Origin: Fibrobacter sp.
GTDB lineage: Bacteria > Fibrobacterota > Fibrobacteria > Fibrobacterales > Fibrobacteraceae
Length of the DNA stretch: 64,000 nt
NCBI GenBank assembly: GCA_012511955.1
Contig: JAAZFC010000036.1
Location: 42,143 to 106,142, forward strand
Direction: 5' to 3'
Below, piece by piece: positions 1 to 8,759 of this stretch (position 1 is the first letter of the stretch; each line of letters starts with the position of its first letter). The position numbers and the translations under genes are program-made. The notes below the pieces were generated by a model. That model was not told the origin of the DNA. It made no database searches and saw only the letters and a program-made list of their open reading frames with translations.

Positions 1-402
1 TACCACCACCCCCAACCATTGTTGCCCTGATAGACTTTCACGGTAAATCAGCAAAGCTCCCAAAATAGTCCACAAAGGCGAAGTTGAACGAATGGGAGCT
101 GCAATGGTTATAGGTAAATGTTTAAGCGCAAAATACGAAAGCACCCAAGAACACAGCACCAAGGAAGTTTTAAGCAGCACCAAACCATGCTCTTTTCCAG
201 TCATAGTCGGTACAAAAAGCATAAAATCAGGGGGCAAAAGTTGCAGCTGCGAAAGCACTATAAAAGGCGCATATATTATGGCTGCGCTCAATGAAGTAAA
301 AAATAGCACAAGCCATACTTCGTTATCCTTTACGGCAAACTTTTTCGCCACTTCGTATATTCCTATAAAAGTGGCGGAAATAAATGTTAAAACTAACCAC
401 AT
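1..402 (-). CDS. EamA/DMT-family transporter, N-terminal part (truncated by window start)
   Basis: Translating the minus strand from the ATG at 402 gives 134 open codons that run off the left edge, so this is the N-terminal part of a longer protein. It begins MWLVLTFISATFIGIYEVAKK and contains at least three hydrophobic helices. One segment reads PITIAAPIRSTSPLWTILGA, the pattern of the EamA half-repeat in drug/metabolite transporters. Family members are inner-membrane proteins of about 10 helices (roughly 280-300 residues) that move small metabolites. The substrate cannot be told from this fragment. The opposite-strand reading frame at 92-421 is its shadow. Confidence 0.72.
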   Translation of the reverse strand, partial: MWLVLTFISATFIGIYEVAKKFAVKDNEVWLVLFFTSLSAAIIYAPFIVLSQLQLLPPDFMLFVPTMTGKEHGLVLLKTSLVLCSWVLSYFALKHLPITIAAPIRSTSPLWTILGALLIYRESLSGQQWLGVVV

Positions 403-456
403 AACGCACTTCCTGTACTGACAAGCTAATAAACTAAGTGCGCCGCAATGTAGCAA

Positions 457-505
457 TAAAAAAAAGAGCTGAACTTAGGCTATAATATGCCCAATTCCAG
501 CTCTT
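457..505 (-). terminator. Intrinsic terminator after the lipoprotein gene
   Basis: Read on the minus strand, an interrupted inverted repeat with outer arms AAGAGCTG and CAGCTCTT is followed at once by a run of T. It lies 22 bp beyond the stop of the lipoprotein gene ending at 527, and separates it from the transporter gene that starts at 402. Confidence 0.8.
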
Positions 506-526
506 ATACAGCTAATTTAAAATTTA

Positions 527-1462
527 TTATTCTATTTCTTCAGTTTCCTCTTCGGAATCATCGCCCTCAAGTTCATCATCGTTTTCATCTTCAATTATGT
601 ACTCTTTACAGTCATTTTGCCTGGCATCGAAAAACCCTTGTTTCTTTTCAGCAGTAACACTTGTTCCGCTACCAGATCTCTTTAGCAAACCCGCATCGAT
701 ACAATGAGTGTTTTCGTTTGCAATGGGAGTAATAGCAAGACACTCTGCATAATCCATAGCAGTTATTTCATGTCTATAACTTGACATATCTTCGCCATCA
801 AAAACATAGCCCTGGGTAGTGTAAGAGCTGGAATCACCGTAGCTATATTCCCAAAAGTCTGTCTCCACACTGAAATCGCAAGTCGTTACAAGCTTTGCCG
901 TGGAAATCTCTGGAGCTTCTGCTAAACCATTGGCTATTTTACATGAATTAACCACCGTAGCATGGAAATCTTCTAAAGAATTATTTGCAAAAAAGCCTTC
1001 TTTAGTTATGGTTATATTTCCTATAAATGTCCTGCCTTCACATTTGGTTATTTTGATATAACTGCCATCATCATAAAAGTCCATAACATTTTCTGTACTG
1101 CCTTGTAAACCACAAACCATAGAAGAACCCGTTCCATTAGTAGTTTCTTTTTGCAATATCACAAGATTATCACCCTCAATTTGATAAGTTAACTCTGTGG
1201 TTCCTTCTTCCGTAGCATCAGCAGTTTTCACCACATAGCTCCACTCACTGTCGGTAGTTTCAAACCCACAAACAGTTACAACGCTGCTAGATGAATTTTC
1301 TGAACCATCTCCAGAGTCACTAGAAACTTCGCCGTTTTGATCCACGGTTGTACTATCGCTGGGATCATCTAATTCACTTCCTGTAGAATTGTTCCCTGTA
1401 CAAGAAAACATGGCCAAAGATATTACCATAGCTAGACTAAGTATTAGTTTATAATTTTTCAT
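527..1462 (-). CDS. Putative lipoprotein of unknown function
   Basis: The 311-residue product starts MKNYKLILSLAMVISLAMFSC. A lipobox-like end (AMFSC) predicts lipidation at Cys21. The ATG at 1462 was chosen over an upstream in-frame start because AAGGAAC lies just ahead of it and it gives a clean signal peptide. After the Cys comes a low-complexity Ser/Asp/Gly stretch of about 45 residues, typical of a flexible tether. Two similar segments follow, each beginning with a VTTC/VTVC-G/D-F motif (about residues 65 and 215), with several further cysteines. The last 20 residues are almost all Asp/Glu. This suggests an internally duplicated, disulphide-containing surface protein. I do not recognise the family. 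It is a single-gene unit with its own terminator. Confidence 0.75.
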   Translation of the reverse strand: MKNYKLILSLAMVISLAMFSCTGNNSTGSELDDPSDSTTVDQNGEVSSDSGDGSENSSSSVVTVCGFETTDSEWSYVVKTADATEEGTTELTYQIEGDNLVILQKETTNGTGSSMVCGLQGSTENVMDFYDDGSYIKITKCEGRTFIGNITITKEGFFANNSLEDFHATVVNSCKIANGLAEAPEISTAKLVTTCDFSVETDFWEYSYGDSSSYTTQGYVFDGEDMSSYRHEITAMDYAECLAITPIANENTHCIDAGLLKRSGSGTSVTAEKKQGFFDARQNDCKEYIIEDENDDELEGDDSEEETEEIE

Positions 1463-1630
1463 AAAAGTTCCTTTTAAAAGTTGTGTATGTCCCTTTGTTT
1501 TTGGATACTCCAAAGCTAAGTAATAAAAAACAAAAAGCAATTAATATTTAGTTAAGGCTGTCTTTATATAAGAATAGAGATATATTTACAATTTGCTAAA
1601 TTGATACTGTATAACTTTGTTGGAGATAAA

Positions 1631-3025
1631 ATGGAACCTATAAAAATCAACCTTCCTGAACAAGATATTCCAAAACAATGGTACAACTTAGTACCCGATT
1701 TGCCTGTGGCACCCCATCCTGCATTAAGACCTGATGGCAAAATTGCCGCTCCCGAAGACTACGCAGCTATTTTTCCTATGAATTTAGTAGAGCAAGAGTT
1801 TTCCACAGAGCCTTTGATAGATATCCCCACAGAAATCATCGAGCATATAATGCGCTGGAGACCCACTCCTCTGCGTCGCGCTATATGGTTAGAAAGGCAT
1901 TTGAAAACTCCAGCCAAAATTTATTATAAAGATGAATCTGTTTCACCGGGTGGCTCACACAAGCCCAATACCGCCATTGCCCAAGCTTGGTACAACAAAC
2001 AAGCGGGCACCAAAACCATTACCACCGAAACTGGTGCAGGTCAATGGGGCAGCGCTCTCAGTTTAGCTTGCCAACTTATGGGTATAGACTGTAAAGTGTT
2101 TATGGTAAAAGTCAGTTTTGACCAAAAACCCACTCCCCAAATGCTTATGCGCACATGGGGTGGAGAGTGTGTAGCCAGTCCTTCCACGGAAACCGAAGCT
2201 GGCCGCAGATTTTTAGCCAAAGATCCCAACTCTCCTGGCTCTTTAGGTATGGCTATTTCCGAAGCAGTAGAAGCAGCAGTTAAAGATTCTACAGGTTCTA
2301 CAAAATACGCTTTGGGTTCTGTACTTAATCATGTTATGCTACACCAAACTATCATAGGATTAGAAGCTCAAAAGCAATTCGCTAGCATTGGCGTCAAAAA
2401 GCCCGATATTGTAATTGGATGTGCTGGCGGCGGCAGTAACTTCGCCGGTTTAGCTTTCCCCTATACCCGAGATAAAATCCACGGTGCTGATATTGAGATT
2501 ATCCCCTGCGAACCTGCCAGTAGTCCAGCATTGACCAAAGGCGTATTCACCTACGATTTTGGCGATTCTGCTGGTATGACCCCCATGATGGCCATGCACA
2601 CTTTAGGTCACGGTTTTGTGCCCAAACCCATCCATGCTGGCGGGTTGCGCTATCACGGTATGTCTCCCATCGTGAGTCAAGCTGTAGTAGAAGGATTAAT
2701 GGCACCGCGAGCCATCAACCAATTAGACGCTTTTGAAGCAGCTGTTACCTGGGCTCGCACCGAAGGATTTATCATTGCTCCCGAAACTTCCCACGCTGTG
2801 GCTGGGGTTATCCAAGAAGCTATTAAAGCCAGAGAAGAAGGCAAGGAAAAAACCATCGTCTTCACTTTATCTGGTCATGGTCTCTTGGATTTACAAGGTT
2901 ATGAGAAATATCTTAACGGAGAAATTGTCAACTACGACCACCCTACCGAAGAAATCGCCAAAGCCGAAGAAGAGTTAAAAGACTTGCCCAAAGCTGAAGC
3001 ACGCACTAGCGGAAAAAAATGGTAA
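1631..3025 (+). CDS. trpB: Tryptophan synthase beta chain, TrpB2 type
   Basis: This 464-residue PLP enzyme condenses indole with L-serine to make tryptophan. The PLP lysine is in GGSHKPNTA (about K111), followed by the ETGAGQWG loop and a glycine-rich phosphate-binding segment, GCAGGGSNFAGL. Its length and the N-terminal extension (LPVAPHPAL) match the TrpB2 (TIGR01415) subfamily rather than canonical TrpB1, which is about 400 residues. TrpB2 enzymes often act without TrpA, for example salvaging indole. No trpA is adjacent here. The ATG at 1631 is preceded by TGGAG with good spacing; the longer in-frame start at 1601 has no comparable site and adds ten unconserved residues. The gene ends 1 bp from the convergent kinase gene. 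Confidence 0.93.
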   Translation: MEPIKINLPEQDIPKQWYNLVPDLPVAPHPALRPDGKIAAPEDYAAIFPMNLVEQEFSTEPLIDIPTEIIEHIMRWRPTPLRRAIWLERHLKTPAKIYYKDESVSPGGSHKPNTAIAQAWYNKQAGTKTITTETGAGQWGSALSLACQLMGIDCKVFMVKVSFDQKPTPQMLMRTWGGECVASPSTETEAGRRFLAKDPNSPGSLGMAISEAVEAAVKDSTGSTKYALGSVLNHVMLHQTIIGLEAQKQFASIGVKKPDIVIGCAGGGSNFAGLAFPYTRDKIHGADIEIIPCEPASSPALTKGVFTYDFGDSAGMTPMMAMHTLGHGFVPKPIHAGGLRYHGMSPIVSQAVVEGLMAPRAINQLDAFEAAVTWARTEGFIIAPETSHAVAGVIQEAIKAREEGKEKTIVFTLSGHGLLDLQGYEKYLNGEIVNYDHPTEEIAKAEEELKDLPKAEARTSGKKW

Positions 3026-3026
3026 G

Positions 3027-4376
3027 TTATGATCTATGAGTGGCACGCAAATCCACCGGCAGAGCTATGCGAAAAGTTGTGCCGGGCCCCACTCTTTTCC
3101 AATAAGTCATTTCGCCCCCGTGTTCTTTGATAATCCCATAGGAAATATACAAACCTAAACCCGTTCCTTCCCCCACTCCTTTAGTAGTGTAAAAAGGCTC
3201 AAAAAGCTTGTTTCCCATATCTTCATTTATTCCTACACCAGTATCTTTTACTTGAATAACAGCTTTATTTTCGTGAAAATTAGTTGTTATACTCAAAATT
3301 CCTGACTTTTCCATAGCTGCAAGGGCATTTAAAAAGATATTCACAAAAACTTGAGATAACTGCACTGCAGAACCCCATACTGGCGGTGTTTCCCCCCACT
3401 CGCACTTTAATTGATGTCTTTTCATTTGACCTTTTACCATAAGCAAAGATTCTTCTAACATAGCTTTGATATCTACTGGCGCTCTCTCCCCAGATTCTGG
3501 TTGAGCAAAAGATCTTAAGCCACGGACAATCTCAGTAATCTTGTTTAACCCAGCTTTGGATTCTTGTATTAATTCTTTAGTATCTTCCCGCAAATATTCC
3601 ACTCTCTGCTCCGTTAAAGTTTGGCTTTCACAACTATCAAAAATTTCCTCCACATATAAGCCCAACGCATCAATATTCATATTCACAAAATTTATGGGAT
3701 TGTTGATTTCATGAGCTATTCCTGCCGACAATTGCCCCATGGCCTCTAATTTTTGCGTTTTTGCCAAACGAGATTCCAAATAACGCCGTTCATTTAACTC
3801 TTTTAATACTTGTTTGTTCATTTCAGCTAGCTCATGCGTGCGCTGTTGCACTAAACTCTCTAACTGTTTTTCATGTTTTTCTCTTTCTTGGATATTATGA
3901 ACTTCAGCAGTTATATCTCTGATAGCGACACCCATATAAGAGTCTTGAACTTGGGGAGTTAAAGCAAAAACCCTGATATCCACAGACAACAGTTGAGTCT
4001 GCTCCATGGTTATCATTTCACTTTGAACATGAACAGAACCTTTGATTAGCGCTCCATTCAACCATTTTTCCACGCTATTGCGAGAGTTTTCAGTGTTAAA
4101 AAGATTAAATATGTCATATTTGACTTCATCAGTAGCGTTAATACCAATAGTATTGGCTAAACTGATATTCATATAGACAAAATCGCCATTAGAATTAATA
4201 ACACCCAACATCTCTTGGCTGTTATCCAATAAAGATTCAATATCTTTAAATAAATTCAGCTCTTTGTCTAACTTGCTCTTTTTTTGTTCTAATCTATGTA
4301 TGCGCTGATTTTTTTTCAACAAAAAAAACGTAAGCAGCACTAAAAGCGTACTCAAAATTAATTGTAGCCCAAGCAT
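3027..4376 (-). CDS. Membrane-anchored PAS sensor histidine kinase (orphan)
   Basis: The 449-residue protein has one N-terminal transmembrane helix (residues 3-21), then a short coiled coil, a PAS domain (about 45-160) and a second coiled coil (about 160-215). A HisKA domain follows with the phospho-acceptor His222 in AGIAHEINNP, and then an HATPase_c domain with N-box NIFLNAL, G1 box DTGVGI and G2 box GTGLGLYI. All catalytic boxes are intact, so it should autophosphorylate. No response regulator is adjacent, which makes it an orphan kinase. It starts 24 bp after the stop of a GH9 gene on the same strand and probably shares the transcript with the two GH9 genes. This hints at a role linked to polysaccharide use, which is inference only. 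Confidence 0.88.
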   Translation of the reverse strand: MLGLQLILSTLLVLLTFFLLKKNQRIHRLEQKKSKLDKELNLFKDIESLLDNSQEMLGVINSNGDFVYMNISLANTIGINATDEVKYDIFNLFNTENSRNSVEKWLNGALIKGSVHVQSEMITMEQTQLLSVDIRVFALTPQVQDSYMGVAIRDITAEVHNIQEREKHEKQLESLVQQRTHELAEMNKQVLKELNERRYLESRLAKTQKLEAMGQLSAGIAHEINNPINFVNMNIDALGLYVEEIFDSCESQTLTEQRVEYLREDTKELIQESKAGLNKITEIVRGLRSFAQPESGERAPVDIKAMLEESLLMVKGQMKRHQLKCEWGETPPVWGSAVQLSQVFVNIFLNALAAMEKSGILSITTNFHENKAVIQVKDTGVGINEDMGNKLFEPFYTTKGVGEGTGLGLYISYGIIKEHGGEMTYWKRVGPGTTFRIALPVDLRATHRS

Positions 4377-4400
4377 GCTTTTATTCTATCAAATTTACCC

Positions 4401-6011
4401 CTAATAAGTCAAGAGTTCTTCTACAGCCCAAAGCAAATAAACCATAGGAGCATTCCAATTTATGGCTATTTCATTGGTAGCAAAAGAAGCACGCTTATCC
4501 ACATAAGAAAGCGTAGGTGGATCTTTGGGGTAAGGATCTAAACGATGAGCATCTTGCTGCTCAATATTAGGACCTCCCACTAAAAAACCGGGAATGGGTT
4601 CATCAATATCATCACCAGCTGAAACCCGATGATGCAAAAAGCGCGGTGGATTTTTACCAAAACCGCTGACAAAACTCCTTTCTAAAGGGTTCACTCCCAG
4701 CAAATAATCCAATTGTCGTACTGCGTCCTGGATATACTGCTTTTCTGAGCTTATCTGAGCTGCTATCAACAAAATCATCCCTTGAGTGGCTACTATGCCA
4801 TTGCTTCCCCAAATAAAATCATCTTTTTGCATGGCCAAATGCACTGGCGACTGCTTTTGTTGGGCGCGCAACTGTTGCGCCATTTGTAAAATATGCTCCT
4901 GGGCTCCTTGGTCCTTTTTTACCATAGCTGCAGAAATCGCCCCTAAAGAGCTGACACTCCACCACTGGGGTAGCTCCGCTGTCAATGCTTGGGGTGCAAT
5001 GCGCTTTTGGTAAGTATCTTTTCCCGTGCTTATCCACAATTCCCAAGCCGCCCAATACAACTCGTCGTCGGTATGGGAGTTTGCATAAGGCCCTGTGTTA
5101 ATATCTTCGGGCTGTACATAATGCTGTTCAGGATTGTCCAAAGCCCACGCAAACGCTCTTTCCGCCTGATTTAACCAAAACTTTGCCACTTTAGGTATAT
5201 ATTCTTTATAAACTCTCGCCGCTTGGGCCATGGATGCGGCAAAATACAAGCTCGCTGCCGTGCTTTTCATTACCACATAGCGCGGATTAAGGCAAGTATG
5301 AGGCATTTGCATGCTGTCAAAGCTCAAATTAGTAAGCTTATGATACACACCTCCATCGGGGGCTTGCATATTGGACATCCAGTCTAAATTCCATTTAACT
5401 TCTACTAATAAGTCGGGCAATTGAAGTTCATCTGGCGGAATATTAAAAGATATTTTTGAAGCTAATTGGGGCAAATGTTCCACCACCGCCAAAATCTTCC
5501 AAACACTAATCCCAGAATTTACGATATATTTATTATAATCTCCAGCATCATACCAGCCCTTGGGAGCAGAAATCACTGCGCCTTCGGGTAAAATAGCTTC
5601 GGCGGCGCTGGCGTGAATCAAAACTTCAGTATCGGGATGCCCAGCGGGCCTAGCCCATTTACCCGCAAACTGCGGCTCTAGCTCCATACTCGCCCGCTGG
5701 AAATAAAATGATTTAAGTACCCCTTGGGCCAAAACTTCCCAAGGCTTTTCGCCCACGACAATTTTCTGCTGAAAATCCCCCACTTCGAGAATATATTCCC
5801 CTTTTTCTCTTATTTCACTAAAATCGCATAGTTGCAAATTTAACTCAAAAAGAGCTTCAAACTGCGAAGGTGGAAGTTCTTTGCGTAAAACTTCAGTATT
5901 TGTATCAGCTTGGCGCACCACAAATTGCTTTGGGATAGAATTTTCTCCCGCCCAATAAGCAAATTTGTCAGCGTTTATATGATAACCTATGGTATTGTAT
6001 AATATCGTCAT
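4401..6011 (-). CDS. Glycoside hydrolase family 9 enzyme without signal peptide
   Basis: The 536-residue enzyme has an N-terminal Ig-like domain (about 1-90, the CelD_N type) followed by a GH9 (alpha/alpha)6 catalytic domain. The catalytic base region is GWYDAGDYNKY (Asp155/Asp158). The substrate-binding HHR motif is in RFLHHRVSAG, and the acid Glu is in NEIAINWNAP (about Glu514). GH9 enzymes cleave beta-1,4-glucans. The N-terminus, MTILYNTIGYHINADKFAYW, has no secretion signal, so the protein is probably cytoplasmic. There it could act on imported cello-oligosaccharides, like cellodextrinases of this family. It follows the secreted GH9 gene after 3 bp, and the two share the same domain order. 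Activity on long cellulose versus oligomers cannot be decided from sequence. Confidence 0.9.
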   Translation of the reverse strand: MTILYNTIGYHINADKFAYWAGENSIPKQFVVRQADTNTEVLRKELPPSQFEALFELNLQLCDFSEIREKGEYILEVGDFQQKIVVGEKPWEVLAQGVLKSFYFQRASMELEPQFAGKWARPAGHPDTEVLIHASAAEAILPEGAVISAPKGWYDAGDYNKYIVNSGISVWKILAVVEHLPQLASKISFNIPPDELQLPDLLVEVKWNLDWMSNMQAPDGGVYHKLTNLSFDSMQMPHTCLNPRYVVMKSTAASLYFAASMAQAARVYKEYIPKVAKFWLNQAERAFAWALDNPEQHYVQPEDINTGPYANSHTDDELYWAAWELWISTGKDTYQKRIAPQALTAELPQWWSVSSLGAISAAMVKKDQGAQEHILQMAQQLRAQQKQSPVHLAMQKDDFIWGSNGIVATQGMILLIAAQISSEKQYIQDAVRQLDYLLGVNPLERSFVSGFGKNPPRFLHHRVSAGDDIDEPIPGFLVGGPNIEQQDAHRLDPYPKDPPTLSYVDKRASFATNEIAINWNAPMVYLLWAVEELLTY

Positions 6012-6014
6012 ATA

Positions 6015-8663
6015 TTACTTGTTAACCCAGGGTAAAACTTGTTGACCAGAGTGGTTACGCACCCGCACCCATAAAATTCCCATATTTTTTTGCGGCACTA
6101 ACTCTTTTAAAGCCACAGTAGAACTAATATGATGCTTTTGTCCTAGCATACGACCCTGTTTATCAAAAATTTCCAACTTTAAATTATCGCCAAACAAAGC
6201 ATTTACATGCAAATAATCTCCTTTAATCACTGCCCCCAAATTCCTTTGAGTAGGAGCGTGCAAAACACCATCAGCCAACTCATCTTCAGCTAAAGGCTTT
6301 TTAGTAGCAAAAAGTTTAGTTGACTTAACATTTACCGTGCTAGTATCTAAACCCACCTCTAAATGCAGTGAAACATTTTCTGAACTGCGTGGTGCTTTAA
6401 AGGAATAGGCATATTTATAATAACGAGCACTGAGTACCGCCGTGCGTTGGGCAAATAAATTAGTTCCATCACTTAACTTAATCCCCAAATCACGCACATT
6501 ATTGGATTTAGCTTCAACTTCTATGGTATAATCCACTCCTTTAACTAAAGTTAAACCATGTTGGGCTGTATAAACTTGCCCTAATTGTTTGCCAATTTCA
6601 TAGGTTTTCAGCTGCAATGAGCTATCTTCACCCCATTTAGCATCGCCATAAGCGTCTTGCTTTGAATTGTAAGGAGAGCTTTTCCAGTGATTTATAGAGT
6701 CTGTAAATTTACGATTTTTCAAAATGCTTTTTTCGTATTCCACTCCAAGAGCTTTAAGCCACATATCTCCAGTAACTTCGAAACTTGTATCGCCGCTATT
6801 GCCAGCTAAGTCGCCAATCCAATCTTTAAATTTAATATCGCCACTTTCTTTGACTTTTACTCGCACGCTATCTCCAATTTGGTACGAGTCTTTTTGGGGT
6901 TCTAGTTCTACATTTAAACCCGCACTGCTTTGAGCCAAAACCACGGGAGCAAATACTTCGCCCTTAGCAAGACTTTCATTTTCTCCTAATGTTGCTTCCA
7001 CTGCTCCTATAAGAAGCACCAAAGGAGCTTGCCAGTTAATGGCAATTTCATTACTAGCATAACTTTTGGTGTCATCGGTGTAGCATTTAGCTGATGCACA
7101 GCCAGTATTAATCAACCTATCTAAAGGACCATCTCCGCCCGAACCATTGGGACCACCCACCACATAACCGGGAATGGGTTCTGGGATTTTATCAGCGATC
7201 AAAATACGCGCATGGGGATTACGAGGGTAATTGTATCCAATTCCTGTTACATAGCTGCGATTTAAAGGATTTTTGCCAAAAAAGTAGTCCGCCATTTCCC
7301 CCGCAGCTTTGAGGTAAGATAAATCGTCACTTAATTTATGTGCCACCAACAAAGTCGCCGCTGCTGAAGCCACCGCACCATTGGATCCCCAATAAAATGA
7401 CAAATTAGGCAAACGCATGGGACTTTTCTCAATTTCTGTGAGCATTGCATCTGCTTTTGCCAGCACCACTTCTGCCAATGAATCTCCCAAATCCTTATCA
7501 ATGCTTTTTGCCTCTAATGCCAAAGAATAAATACCCAAAGAAGCTACACTGTTCCAACCCACAGTATTAACCTTGAAATTACCAGTTAATTCTTCTTTAT
7601 ATTTTTTGTCTTTAGTGGACAAAAACAGTTCCGCTGCAGCCCAATAAAACTCATCGCTAAAGCTATTATCTCCATAACCACCAGTCCGGACATCTTTAAA
7701 CAATTTACTGTTCGCACCCTGGGTATAAGGAATTTTATCGTTCTTTTTGGCCCAGGCCCAAGCTAATTTGGCTCTAGCTAAACAAGTATCTGCAAAAGCG
7801 GGATCAATGTCTTTGTAACGCCTATAGGCTTGGGCAGTCATAGCCACAAAGTTCAGGGTAGAAGAAGTGCTTTTACCAATTACAAAACGCACGCTGGGAT
7901 CATCTGCAGGCATCACGTTACCCGAAAAGTTCTTAGGCGTAACTTTGAAAAACACCCCACCATCATCGTCTTGCATTTTTAAAAGCCAGTCAAACTCCCA
8001 CCGTACTTCGTCAAATAAATCAGGAATACCATTACCACTTTCGGGGATATTTAAAATTTCATCTCCCGTCCAATCTGGGTGCAAATACATAAATAATTGC
8101 AACATTGCCACAGACATTCCTGCATTTACCACATACTTTCCATAATCCCCAGCATCGTACCATCCCCGAGATACATCTCGAGTGGCGCCTTTAGGTTTAT
8201 CCAGATCTTCGTGATAGGCTAAATCATCGTCGGGATGACCAAATTCCCGCGCGAAAATCCCGCCGTGTTCTTCGGGGATTTCTGTGCTGGCGCGCCACAG
8301 GTAAAAAGCTCGTTGAATATCTTGGTAAGCATCTGCATAGACATCTTTGCGAATGCGAAAAGCCATGGAACGACTCTCTCCCACGGCTTCTATGATGTAC
8401 AAACCTTCGTCAGTGAGCTTAGAAAAATCAGCTTTTTGCACCATTTCTTGGGAACTATTCCACAAAGCTGGTTTAGTCAAAGCCCCGCGCAACACAACCT
8501 TATCGGATAGAGCGTCGCGCACATAAAAAGAATCAGCTCCACCGTGGGGAATCACCGCCCATTTGTTTGCCTGGGGATGGTAGCCTAAATGATTTATGTG
8601 GATTTCAGCGGCAAAACCAAAACTCATTAATAATATTATTAAGCTAAAAATGTGTTTTTTCAT
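6015..8663 (-). CDS. Secreted multidomain GH9 endoglucanase with CBM-like and C-terminal sorting-type domains
   Basis: The 882-residue protein begins with a signal peptide, MKKHIFSLIILLMSFGFA. The ATG at 8663 is chosen because TGAGGT lies 5 nt upstream; an in-frame ATG 12 nt earlier lacks a site. Domains in order are an Ig-like CelD_N domain (about 20-105), the GH9 catalytic domain (about 115-570) with GWYDAGDYGKY (Asp170/Asp173), RNPHAR and NEIAINWQAP, an Ig-like/FN-like linker (about 595-650), a CBM4/9-like jelly roll (about 655-785), and an 80-residue C-terminal module ending in VRNHSGQQVLP. That last module resembles the secretion/sorting domains of FCB-group enzymes. It is the likely extracellular cellulase, heading an operon with the second GH9 gene and the histidine kinase. 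Confidence 0.92.
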   Translation of the reverse strand: MKKHIFSLIILLMSFGFAAEIHINHLGYHPQANKWAVIPHGGADSFYVRDALSDKVVLRGALTKPALWNSSQEMVQKADFSKLTDEGLYIIEAVGESRSMAFRIRKDVYADAYQDIQRAFYLWRASTEIPEEHGGIFAREFGHPDDDLAYHEDLDKPKGATRDVSRGWYDAGDYGKYVVNAGMSVAMLQLFMYLHPDWTGDEILNIPESGNGIPDLFDEVRWEFDWLLKMQDDDGGVFFKVTPKNFSGNVMPADDPSVRFVIGKSTSSTLNFVAMTAQAYRRYKDIDPAFADTCLARAKLAWAWAKKNDKIPYTQGANSKLFKDVRTGGYGDNSFSDEFYWAAAELFLSTKDKKYKEELTGNFKVNTVGWNSVASLGIYSLALEAKSIDKDLGDSLAEVVLAKADAMLTEIEKSPMRLPNLSFYWGSNGAVASAAATLLVAHKLSDDLSYLKAAGEMADYFFGKNPLNRSYVTGIGYNYPRNPHARILIADKIPEPIPGYVVGGPNGSGGDGPLDRLINTGCASAKCYTDDTKSYASNEIAINWQAPLVLLIGAVEATLGENESLAKGEVFAPVVLAQSSAGLNVELEPQKDSYQIGDSVRVKVKESGDIKFKDWIGDLAGNSGDTSFEVTGDMWLKALGVEYEKSILKNRKFTDSINHWKSSPYNSKQDAYGDAKWGEDSSLQLKTYEIGKQLGQVYTAQHGLTLVKGVDYTIEVEAKSNNVRDLGIKLSDGTNLFAQRTAVLSARYYKYAYSFKAPRSSENVSLHLEVGLDTSTVNVKSTKLFATKKPLAEDELADGVLHAPTQRNLGAVIKGDYLHVNALFGDNLKLEIFDKQGRMLGQKHHISSTVALKELVPQKNMGILWVRVRNHSGQQVLPWVNK

Positions 8664-8737
8664 AATCAACCTCATCTAGTTTATACAATTAAATTAGTTT
8701 CAGTTGGCATATTGCAACTTGGAGTATATTTGATTTT

Positions 8738-8753
8738 GGTTACTGCTGTAACC
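8738..8753. promoter_or_regulatory. Putative operator GGTTAC-N4-GTAACC upstream of the GH9 operon
   Basis: A perfect 6-4-6 inverted repeat (GGTTAC TGCT GTAACC, extended by TT/AA on the outside) lies 74 nt before the GH9 start at 8663. The same arms with a different 4-bp core occur at 10939-10954, upstream of the TIGR02147 regulator. On the minus strand a TATACT sequence (8723-8728) follows and could be the -10 element, which would place the palindrome over the -35 region. No T-run follows, so a terminator role is unlikely. Confidence 0.6.
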
Positions 8754-8759
8754 AAGTGC

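Noticed and set aside
92..421. Plus-strand 109-codon open frame
   Set aside because: The minus strand encodes a convincing EamA-type membrane protein across the same bases; the plus frame is compositionally its shadow and has no ribosome site.
1500..1514. TTTGGA-TAC-TCCAAA palindrome upstream of the first lipoprotein
   Set aside because: It is short, AT-rich and only 37 nt from the start codon, and has no second copy in the window; too weak to call an operator.
1605..1620. Bacteroidota-style promoter (TAnnTTTG) before trpB, with a similar element at about 56270
   Set aside because: The matching -33 TTTG is missing or wrongly spaced, and several clear sigma70-type TTGACA/TATAAT promoters occur in the window.
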